DNA from: Abditibacteriota bacterium
Lineage (GTDB): Bacteria > Armatimonadota > UBA5829
DNA length: 8,512 nt
Assembly (NCBI GenBank): GCA_017958015.1
Contig: JAGDDM010000173.1
Location: 1-8,512 of the forward strand
Reading direction: 5' to 3'
The notes under the pieces were generated by a model that worked only from the letters and a program-made list of their open reading frames with translations, was not told the origin of the DNA and ran no database searches. How positions within the stretch are numbered: position 1 is the first letter of the stretch; each line of letters opens with the position of its first letter. A program made the translations under genes and the position numbers. Of this stretch, positions 1 through 4,116 are shown piece by piece.

Positions 1-20
1 ATAAGTTTGAATAATTTCAT
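1..20 (-). CDS. Start of an unidentified gene running off the left edge
   Basis: An ATG at 20-18 on the minus strand follows a GGAGG Shine-Dalgarno (plus-strand CCTCC at 28-32) with a 7-nt gap, and a promoter lies further upstream. Only about six codons are visible, reading M-K-L-F-K-L. A Lys followed by hydrophobic residues would suit the start of a signal peptide, but six residues cannot establish that. The product cannot be identified from this window. The start call rests on the good Shine-Dalgarno and promoter, not on coding content. Confidence 0.6.
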
Positions 21-51
21 AATTATACCTCCGTTGGGTAATGTTAATTAT

Positions 52-81
52 ATTTTAGCATAACTTCGCGGAGGCGGGCAA
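52..81 (-). promoter_or_regulatory. Probable sigma-70 promoter of the left-edge gene
   Basis: On the minus strand TTGCCC (76-81, four of six matches to the -35 consensus) is separated by 18 nt from TAAAAT (52-57). A TATAAT hexamer overlaps a few bases further downstream and could serve instead. The position, just after a terminator and before GGAGG-ATG, supports a promoter for the gene at 1-20. Confidence 0.5.
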
Positions 82-82
82 G

Positions 83-105
83 AAAAAAGCCCCCTTGTCG
101 GGGGC
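83..105 (-). terminator. Rho-independent terminator, leftward
   Basis: A 6-bp all-GC stem (89-94 with 100-105, loop TTGTC) is followed on the minus strand by six Ts (83-88). It lies about 50 nt after the stop codon of the membrane-anchor remnant at 159-301, so it probably served that gene. It now insulates the left-edge gene's promoter. Confidence 0.8.
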
Positions 106-116
106 CGTAAAATATA

Positions 117-160
117 CCTTATGTTTGTTTATGACTACGAAGAAACGTAAGGTATTTTTT
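117..160 (+). terminator. Weak terminator-like hairpin, rightward
   Basis: Arms 117-126 and 143-152 form a 10-bp stem with one G-U pair around a 16-nt loop, followed on the plus strand by TATTTTTT (153-160). No plus-strand gene is evident upstream inside the window. It may be a fortuitous hairpin in the 3' region of the leftward remnant, or block transcription entering from the left. Confidence 0.3.
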
Positions 161-301
161 AACGCTGTTTGCGCTTGCGGAAGGCAAACGCCGTTCCCGC
201 TCCGCCGAAAGCCAGAGCCAGCAGGGAGGAGGGCTCGGTTCTCCGACACCGTCATATTTCACGAGTTCGACTTTGAGATTTTCTTCGGCAACAAATAACA
301 A
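159..301 (-). pseudogene. C-terminal remnant of a membrane-anchored surface protein, frameshifted
   Basis: The minus strand from about 301 reads L-F-V-A-E-E-N-L-K-V-E-L-V-K-Y-D-G-V-G-E-P-S. One frame over, the next codons give SSLLALAFGGAGTAFAF, then RKRKQR and a stop at 161-159. A Gly/Ala-rich hydrophobic stretch followed by a short basic tail and stop is the usual architecture of C-terminal sorting or membrane-anchor signals of exported proteins. Adding one base in the C-rich run near 235-240 would join the two parts into one frame. The bulk of the protein is missing: a terminator lies directly upstream at 300-331. There is no plausible ribosome-binding site for the fragment. I infer a decayed or truncated gene; a sequencing or assembly indel could explain the frameshift but not the missing N-terminal part. 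Confidence 0.5.
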
Positions 302-331
302 AAAAATGCGGAACGCTCTGACGCGTTCCGC
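300..331 (-). terminator. Strong Rho-independent terminator, leftward
   Basis: A perfect 9-bp stem (308-316 with 323-331, loop 317-322) is followed on the minus strand by A and seven Ts (306-300). It ends the candidate small RNA that starts near 446. It is also the first good terminator met by transcripts reading through dnaK-dnaJ-hspR. Confidence 0.9.
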
Positions 332-446
332 GGTGTTTCGAGTTCGACGGCATCGGCTTGATCATTTTCCGCATGGCGTCAGGGGGAAACGCACCCGTTT
401 ATCCTTCTCATTGGGACCTTCGTTAGCGCGGAATTTTTCCGCTTAT
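300..446 (-). ncRNA. Candidate small RNA or orphan leader downstream of hspR
   Basis: A near-consensus promoter (453-481) and a strong terminator (300-331) bracket about 145 nt with no credible gene. The minus-strand RNA would form a 6-bp hairpin with a 3-nt loop (428-442), a 5-bp hairpin with a 4-nt loop (387-400), and a hairpin of about 10 bp with one C-C mismatch and one bulge (346-356 with 369-380), before the terminator hairpin. A 7-nt segment at 376-382 is fully complementary to 318-324 in the terminator, so an alternative fold is possible. I do not recognise it as 6S, SRP, tmRNA or any riboswitch class I know. It could be a trans-acting small RNA, an hspR 3' UTR element, or the leader of the gene whose remnant lies at 159-301. 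Confidence 0.45.
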
Positions 447-452
447 GTACCC

Positions 453-481
453 ATTATGGCACATCTTCGGAAAAGTGTCAA
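453..481 (-). promoter_or_regulatory. Strong sigma-70 promoter just downstream of hspR
   Basis: On the minus strand TTGACA (476-481, perfect) is followed after exactly 17 nt by CATAAT (453-458, five of six). Transcription would start near 446 and run leftward into 300-331. It lies 38 nt beyond the hspR stop codon, outside any gene, which makes a chance match less likely. Confidence 0.7.
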
Positions 482-519
482 CAAAATCCCGTTGTTTTTT
501 CCGATTTCCGCCTGTTTTT

Positions 520-852
520 TTAACGGCCGGCGTCGCCGTTGTCGTATGTCTCTATGATGACTCTGAGTCTGCTTATCTCGGCGTCGGACTTTTCTTTCAT
601 GGTTTGAATCTTGTCCAGCAGGTCCAGGATTATCTCCACTCCCGCCAGGTTCACACCCATATCCTGTGTAAGTCTCTGTATCTGTTTCAGTCTTTCTATA
701 TCCGAGCCGGAATAGACTCTGTTCTTTGAGCCCACCCGCGCCGGTGAAACGAGGCCCAGTCTTTCGTACATGCGCAATGTCTGGGGGTGCAGATTGCACA
801 GTTTCGCCGCGACGCTTATCATATACAAAGGTTCATCATTTGAACTTCTCAT
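520..852 (-). CDS. hspR: HspR-type MerR-family heat-shock repressor
   Basis: This 110-residue protein is a predicted cytoplasmic DNA-binding repressor. Residues 9-50 form the MerR winged helix-turn-helix, with the HspR-like signature Y-M-I-S-V-A-A-K-L, then H-P-Q-T-L-R-M-Y-E-R-L-G-L and the arginine-rich R-V-Y-S-G-S-D-I-E-R-L wing. Residues 75-102 are a heptad-like helix suited to dimerisation. There is no C-terminal ligand domain, as is usual for HspR. The start ATG has GGAGG 6 nt upstream, inside the 23-nt gap after dnaJ. It is the last gene of dnaK-dnaJ-hspR, and a matching HAIR operator overlaps the dnaK promoter, so it probably represses its own operon. In Streptomyces DnaK acts as HspR co-repressor; the same feedback here is inferred. 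Family call is firm; the exact target set is unknown. Confidence 0.93.
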   Translation of the reverse strand: MRSSNDEPLYMISVAAKLCNLHPQTLRMYERLGLVSPARVGSKNRVYSGSDIERLKQIQRLTQDMGVNLAGVEIILDLLDKIQTMKEKSDAEISRLRVIIETYDNGDAGR

Positions 853-875
853 AACAAACCTCCGCTTGCGTTAAT

Positions 876-1802
876 TTATATTCTCTTCGATCTTATCTTC
901 TCAAGGAGCTCCTGCTCGTCGTCGCTGATGTTTTTGGGGATGACGATGGCGATTCTCACGTAGAGGTTTCCGAAGCGTTCGGACTTGACCATGGGCATAC
1001 CTTTGCCCACCACTCTGAGCTCGCTTCCGTTCTGGGTTCCCGCGGGAAGGCGCATGGTGATTCTGCCCGTGAGGGTGTTGACAGGCACGTCGCCGCCCAA
1101 AAGAGCGGTGAGGTAGTCAACCCGAACTTCCGTGCGGAGGTCGTTGCCGTCCCGGACGAGGAAGTTGTGGGGCTTCATCTTGATGGTGAGGAGAATGTCG
1201 CCTCTCTCGCCGCCGGTGCGGGATCTGGTGCCCTTTTTGGGAAGTCTTATCTTCTGGCCGGCCTTAACGCCCTTGGGAATATTCACCTCAAGGCGCTTGT
1301 CGCCCAGGAAGAAATACTTCTTTACGCCGTGATAAGCCTCATCGAGGGTGATAATCATCTCCGTCTCGATGTCGTTGGGCTTTCTGCCGGCGCGGGGTCT
1401 GTCCTTTTGGGTGTGGGTGTCCCCGCCCAAATCGAAGCGGCCGTCGGCGTCCTTGCCGGTGAACATGTCACCCAGGACGTCCTCAAGGTCGCCGCCGAAC
1501 TCCACGGACTCCGTGGGAACGCTCTGGAAATCGTTGGCGTTGAAGTTGGCCCAGTTGTAGGAGTCGGCGAAATCCTTGTTCTCCCACATACTGCCCATCT
1601 GGTTGTAGTATGTGCGCTTGTCTCTGTCGGAGAGAACGCTGTAAGCCTCGGAGATCTCCTTGAACCGGTTTTCCGCGTATCTGTCGCCGGGGTTTACGTC
1701 CGGGTGATACTTGCGGGCCAGTCTGCGGTATGCCGCCTTTATTTCTTTTTCGGTAGCATCACTGTCGATGCCCAGTATTTTGTAATAATCTTTGGTAGCC
1801 AT
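876..1802 (-). CDS. dnaJ: CbpA-type DnaJ co-chaperone without zinc finger
   Basis: This cytoplasmic J-domain protein of 308 residues would deliver substrates to DnaK and stimulate its ATPase. The J domain is residues 1-68, with the catalytic HPD at 33-35 and the usual K-E-I-S-E-A-Y-x-V-L-S-D helix. Residues 69-140 form a polar linker that is less Gly/Phe-rich than normal. Residues 145-290 are the two beta-sandwich substrate-binding domains, with V-N-I-P-K-G-V-K-A-G and L-P-A-G-T-Q-N-G. No CxxCxGxG repeats are present, so it is CbpA/DnaJ type II, not canonical DnaJ. I chose the ATG at 1802 because M-A-T-K-D-Y-Y-K is the standard J-domain start and GGAG lies 5 nt upstream. An in-frame start at 1850 would add 16 residues read through a hairpin. 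Gap to dnaK is 63 nt. Confidence 0.95.
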   Translation of the reverse strand: MATKDYYKILGIDSDATEKEIKAAYRRLARKYHPDVNPGDRYAENRFKEISEAYSVLSDRDKRTYYNQMGSMWENKDFADSYNWANFNANDFQSVPTESVEFGGDLEDVLGDMFTGKDADGRFDLGGDTHTQKDRPRAGRKPNDIETEMIITLDEAYHGVKKYFFLGDKRLEVNIPKGVKAGQKIRLPKKGTRSRTGGERGDILLTIKMKPHNFLVRDGNDLRTEVRVDYLTALLGGDVPVNTLTGRITMRLPAGTQNGSELRVVGKGMPMVKSERFGNLYVRIAIVIPKNISDDEQELLEKIRSKRI

Positions 1803-1829
1803 GGCGACTCCGATTCTTATGGAATGACG

Positions 1830-1850
1830 GTGGGTCCGCGGGGGACCCAC
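1830..1850 (-). promoter_or_regulatory. Intercistronic hairpin between dnaK and dnaJ
   Basis: Arms 1830-1837 and 1843-1850 form a perfect 8-bp, GC-rich stem around a 5-nt loop. No T-run follows on the minus strand, so it is not a classical terminator. It sits 15 nt after the dnaK stop and 27 nt before the dnaJ start. It could block 3' exonucleases and stabilise dnaK mRNA, or reduce read-through to dnaJ, giving more DnaK than DnaJ (inference). Confidence 0.55.
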
Positions 1851-1865
1851 ACGTCGGATAGTCGA

Positions 1866-3719
1866 TTACTTGTCTTCTTCCTTGAAGTCCACGTCGATGA
1901 TTTCGTCCTCTTCCGGGACTTCCTTGGCGGCGGCGTCTTCTCTGGCTTCTTCCATAACCTGAGCGTCCTGCTGCTGCTGCTGAGAAGCGTTCTTGTAGAT
2001 TTCCTGAGCGATAGCGTAGTTCACCTGCGCCAGAGCCTCGGTCATGGACTTCATGTTCTCCACGTCGTCCGCGGCGATGGCCTTGCGGAGGTCGGCGATG
2101 ATGCTCTCGGCGTTCATCTTCTGGGAAGAATCAACCTTGTCGCCCAGCTCCTTCAGGGAGTTCTCGGTGGAGTAGATAACCTGCTCCGCTCTGTTCTTGG
2201 TCTCAACCTTGGTGCGGAGTTCCTTATCCTGCGCGGCGTTGGCTTCGGCGTCCTTCATCATCTTCTTGATTTCGGCGTCGTCCAGTCTGGTGGAACCGCT
2301 GATGGTGATACTCTGCTGCTTGCCGGTGGCAAGGTCCTTGGCGGATACGTTTACGATACCGTTGGCGTCGATGTCGAAGGTAACCTCGATCTGAGGAATG
2401 CCTCTGGGAGCGGAAGGAATGCCGTTCAGGTGGAAGCGGCCGAGGCTGTGGTTGTACTGAGCCATTTCGCGCTCGCCCTGGAGAACGTTAATCTCAACTT
2501 CCGTCTGACCGTCAACCGCGGTGGTGTAAGTCTTGGACTTGCGGACCGGGATGGTGGTGTTTCTCTCGATGAGCTTGTCGGTGATACCGCCCAGGGTCTC
2601 AACGCCCAGGGTCAGCGGGGTGACGTCAAGAAGAACAACGTCCTTCACTTCGCCGCCGAGAACACCGCCCTGAATGGCGGCGCCGATGGCGACCACTTCG
2701 TCCGGGTTCACGCTTCTGTTGGGCTCTTTACCGCCGGAGAGCTTCTTAACCAGCTCCTGAACCATGGGCATTCTGGTGGAACCGCCCACGAGAACGATCT
2801 CGTCGATCTCGCTGTTGTTGATTCCGGCATCCCGCATGGCTCTCTCGTAAGGACCGACGCAGCGGTCCAGAAGGTCCTTGGTGAGCTCCTCGAACTTGGC
2901 TCTGGTGAGGTTCATGTCGAGGTGCTTCGGACCGGTGGCGTCCGCGGTGATGTAAGGCAGGTTGATGTTGGCCTGCATTACGGAAGAAAGCTCGATCTTG
3001 GCCTTTTCGGCGGCCTCGCGGACTCTCTGGAGAGCCTGCTTGTCAAGCCGAAGGTCGATGCCTTGAGTGGCCTGGAAGTCGCTGCAGATGTATTCGCATA
3101 CTCTGTCGTCCCAGTCGTCGCCGCCCAGCTGGGTGTCGCCGGCGGTGGACTTGACTTCGAAAACGCCTTCGCCAACCTCAAGGATGGATACATCGAAGGT
3201 TCCGCCGCCGAGGTCCCATACGAGGATGGTCTCGCTGCCCTTCTTGTCAAGGCCGTAAGCCAGGGAAGCGGCGGTGGGTTCGTTGATAATTCTGAGAACG
3301 TTGAGACCGGCGATTTCACCGGCGTTCTTGGTGGCCGTTCTCTGCATATCGTTAAAGTACGCCGGAACGGTGATGACCGCCTGGGTGACGGTCTCGCCCA
3401 GGTAAGCTTCGGCGTCGGCTTTAAGCTTCTGCAAAATCATGGCGGAAATCTCTTCCGCGGTGTACTTCTTGTCGTCGATGGATACTCTGAAATCGGTACC
3501 CATGTGGCGCTTGATGGAAGATACGGTTCTGTCGGGGTTCAAAATGGCCTGTCTCTTGGCCGTTACACCCACAAGACGTTCGCCGGTTCTGGAAAATCCG
3601 ACCACAGACGGGGTGGTTCTGGCGCCTTCCGCGTTGGCGATGACTACCGGTTCGCCGCCTTCCATAACGGCGATAACGGAGTTTGTGGTTCCGAGGTCGA
3701 TACCTACTGTTTTAGACAT
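1866..3719 (-). CDS. dnaK: Molecular chaperone DnaK (Hsp70)
   Basis: DnaK of 617 residues, the central ATP-dependent cytosolic chaperone. The nucleotide-binding domain (about 1-360) has G-I-D-L-G-T-T-N-S at 6-14, W-D-L-G-G-G-T-F-D-V-S at 168-178 and the adenosine motif V-G-G-S-T-R-M-P at 311-318. The interdomain linker V-V-L-L-D-V-T-P-L-T-L-G spans 361-372, followed by the beta-sandwich substrate domain and the helical lid. The tail is acidic and ends D-V-D-F-K-E-E-D-K; Q580-584 is encoded by a short CAG run. Around residues 66-90 the chain runs S-I-K-R-H-M-G-T-D-F directly into Y-T-A-E-E-I-S, so the insert of classical Gram-negative DnaKs is absent. The start has an excellent AAAGGAGG 6 nt upstream. 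It is first in its operon, under a promoter with an HspR operator. No grpE is adjacent. Confidence 0.98.
   Translation of the reverse strand: MSKTVGIDLGTTNSVIAVMEGGEPVVIANAEGARTTPSVVGFSRTGERLVGVTAKRQAILNPDRTVSSIKRHMGTDFRVSIDDKKYTAEEISAMILQKLKADAEAYLGETVTQAVITVPAYFNDMQRTATKNAGEIAGLNVLRIINEPTAASLAYGLDKKGSETILVWDLGGGTFDVSILEVGEGVFEVKSTAGDTQLGGDDWDDRVCEYICSDFQATQGIDLRLDKQALQRVREAAEKAKIELSSVMQANINLPYITADATGPKHLDMNLTRAKFEELTKDLLDRCVGPYERAMRDAGINNSEIDEIVLVGGSTRMPMVQELVKKLSGGKEPNRSVNPDEVVAIGAAIQGGVLGGEVKDVVLLDVTPLTLGVETLGGITDKLIERNTTIPVRKSKTYTTAVDGQTEVEINVLQGEREMAQYNHSLGRFHLNGIPSAPRGIPQIEVTFDIDANGIVNVSAKDLATGKQQSITISGSTRLDDAEIKKMMKDAEANAAQDKELRTKVETKNRAEQVIYSTENSLKELGDKVDSSQKMNAESIIADLRKAIAADDVENMKSMTEALAQVNYAIAQEIYKNASQQQQQDAQVMEEAREDAAAKEVPEEDEIIDVDFKEEDK
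1968..1982 (-). repeat. (CAG)5 run encoding a Gln tract in DnaK
   Basis: Five tandem CAG codons on the minus strand encode Q580-Q584 in the flexible C-terminal tail of DnaK. Gln-rich tails occur in other bacterial DnaKs, so the tract is tolerable there; a pure trinucleotide run could vary in length between strains. Confidence 0.6.
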
Positions 3720-3733
3720 AAGATGCCTCCTTT

Positions 3734-3794
3734 CGATTCCTTTCGGGAATCGGTGTATTCGGTATTGAGTCTTTGAGGTGCATTTTCCTCAAAG
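3734..3794 (-). promoter_or_regulatory. Structured 5' leader of dnaK with two hairpins
   Basis: Transcription from the dnaK promoter should start near 3795, giving a leader of about 75 nt. Hairpin one, 3771-3778 with 3787-3794, is a perfect 8-bp stem with an 8-nt loop and would form at the extreme 5' end of the mRNA. Hairpin two, 3734-3740 with 3746-3752, is a perfect 7-bp stem with a 5-nt loop whose last base abuts the AAAGGAGG Shine-Dalgarno (3726-3733). Neither covers the Shine-Dalgarno, so a classical RNA thermometer is not evident. The 5' hairpin could protect the message from 5'-end decay (inference). Confidence 0.5.
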
Positions 3795-3801
3795 TGATAC
3801 T

Positions 3802-3830
3802 ATTATATCACTTGAGTGCAATACTGTCAA
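3802..3830 (-). promoter_or_regulatory. Consensus sigma-70 promoter of dnaK-dnaJ-hspR
   Basis: The minus strand carries TTGACA (3825-3830), a 17-nt spacer and TATAAT (3802-3807), a perfect match to consensus in both boxes and spacing. So strong a housekeeping promoter on a heat-shock operon implies control by repression, which agrees with the HspR operator lying over it and with hspR being the last gene of the operon. Confidence 0.92.
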
Positions 3831-3831
3831 G
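3811..3831 (-). promoter_or_regulatory. HspR operator (HAIR) over the dnaK -35 box
   Basis: The minus strand reads CTTGACA-N7-ACTCAAG. The known HspR-associated inverted repeat is CTTGAGT-N7-ACTCAAG, so one half is perfect, the other matches five of seven, and the spacing is exact. The -35 hexamer lies inside the weaker half; the two deviating bases are the ones required to make TTGACA. An HspR dimer here would exclude RNA polymerase. An additional imperfect inverted repeat, 3788-3799 with 3806-3816 (one extra base in one arm), is centred on the -10 box and may be a second weaker site. Confidence 0.82.
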
Positions 3832-3863
3832 TTGTTTTTAAAGATTTTTCCGGAATTTTTTCG

Positions 3864-3875
3864 GCGTTTAAACGC
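3864..3875. repeat. 12-bp perfect palindrome between divergent promoters
   Basis: GCGTTTAAACGC is a perfect palindrome in the interval between the divergent dnaK and phe/tyr promoters. A shorter palindrome, TTCCGGAA, lies at 3848-3855. It ends 11 nt before the -35 box of the rightward promoter, so it could bind a regulator. There is no direct evidence for function. Confidence 0.25.
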
Positions 3876-3886
3876 TTTTCCCCTAT

Positions 3887-3915
3887 TTGCTTTTTTCCGC
3901 CGGCTGTGCTATAAT
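3887..3915 (+). promoter_or_regulatory. Promoter of the phe/tyr operon
   Basis: A perfect TATAAT (3910-3915) is preceded after 17 nt by TTGCTT (3887-3892, three of six matches). Transcription would begin near 3922, about 20 nt before the leader peptide ATG. This is the only good promoter between the divergent dnaK promoter and pheA. Confidence 0.7.
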
Positions 3916-3944
3916 AACCATACTTCCGAATAACGGACAATATT

Positions 3945-4040
3945 ATGAAGACACTTACCTCTCTCTTTAGCGGCATATTTTATTCCTTTACCTACGTATA
4001 TTATTACGCGGGCGGCTTTGCCGCTAAGTGTCCGGTCTGA
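3945..4040 (+). CDS. Phe/Tyr-rich attenuation leader peptide
   Basis: This 31-codon open reading frame lies between the promoter and the attenuator of the pheA-tyrA-aroF operon. It reads M-K-T-L-T-S-L-F, then continues with F12, Y13, F15, Y17, Y19, Y20, Y21 and F25, and stops at TGA 4038-4040. Nine of its 31 residues are Phe or Tyr and none is Trp, matching the end products of the downstream enzymes. The ribosome-binding site is weak (GGA 7 nt upstream of the ATG). The peptide itself needs no function: ribosome stalling at Phe or Tyr codons when charged tRNAs are scarce would change folding of the downstream RNA, as in the pheL and trpL leaders of enterics. The close match of codon content to operon function makes chance very unlikely. 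Confidence 0.88.
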   Translation: MKTLTSLFSGIFYSFTYVYYYAGGFAAKCPV

Positions 4041-4083
4041 TTCGGGATAACAAAGCAGTCAAAGCCCCGCGCCTTACCGGACG
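4007..4083 (+). promoter_or_regulatory. Alternative (antiterminator) structures of the phe/tyr leader
   Basis: Three pairings compete with the attenuator. Pairing A: 4007-4020 with 4060-4071, 12 bp with a 2-nt bulge, captures the 5' arm of the terminator. Pairing B: 4029-4036 with 4076-4083, 7 Watson-Crick pairs plus one G-U, occupies its loop and the first bases of its 3' arm. Pairing C: 3967-3974 with 4020-4027, 8 bp, encloses the Phe/Tyr codon block and would compete with A and B. A ribosome stalled at early Phe codons would leave A free; one stalled on Y19-Y21 would cover A but leave B free; one finishing at the stop would block B and allow termination. The pairings are read from the sequence; the model is inference. 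Confidence 0.6.
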
Positions 4084-4093
4084 GGGCTTTATT
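4061..4093 (+). terminator. Attenuator terminator of the phe/tyr operon
   Basis: Arms 4061-4069 and 4082-4090 form a 9-bp stem with a 12-nt loop; its core is six GC pairs and it runs into TTTATT. It lies between the leader peptide stop and the pheA start, 24 nt before the pheA ATG, which is where a transcription attenuator belongs. The short T-run suggests partial termination. Confidence 0.82.
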
Positions 4094-4116
4094 CATTATA
4101 TATATACGGAGCAAGC

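Noticed and set aside
262..348. Direct repeat CGAGTTCGAC at 262-271 and 339-348, also resembling a tRNA T-loop
   Set aside because: Only 10 bp, two copies, and no acceptor, D or anticodon arm can be folded around either copy. No tRNA or mobile-element boundary is supported.
380..410. Nine-codon ORF (M-R-R-I-N-G-C-V-S-P) inside the candidate small RNA, with GAAGG upstream
   Set aside because: It has no repeated regulatory codon and no intact downstream biosynthetic gene, so a leader-peptide role is unsupported. It may be chance.
1803..1850. Alternative DnaJ start at 1850, adding 16 residues
   Set aside because: The extension M-G-P-P-R-T-H-R-H is read through the intercistronic hairpin, lacks a Shine-Dalgarno, and precedes the standard J-domain start, which has its own GGAG.
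1167..3776. Open frame of 869 codons on the plus strand, antisense to dnaJ and dnaK
   Set aside because: Both genes it opposes are unmistakable and highly conserved. Its translation is low-complexity (Leu, Val, Gly, Asp rich) with no recognisable domain, and codon bias in dnaK is known to leave long open antisense frames. No ribosome-binding site or promoter was seen for it.
4061..4116. T-box or riboswitch upstream of pheA
   Set aside because: No T-box specifier stem or conserved T-box sequence is visible, while a Phe/Tyr-rich ORF with a terminator explains the leader more simply.
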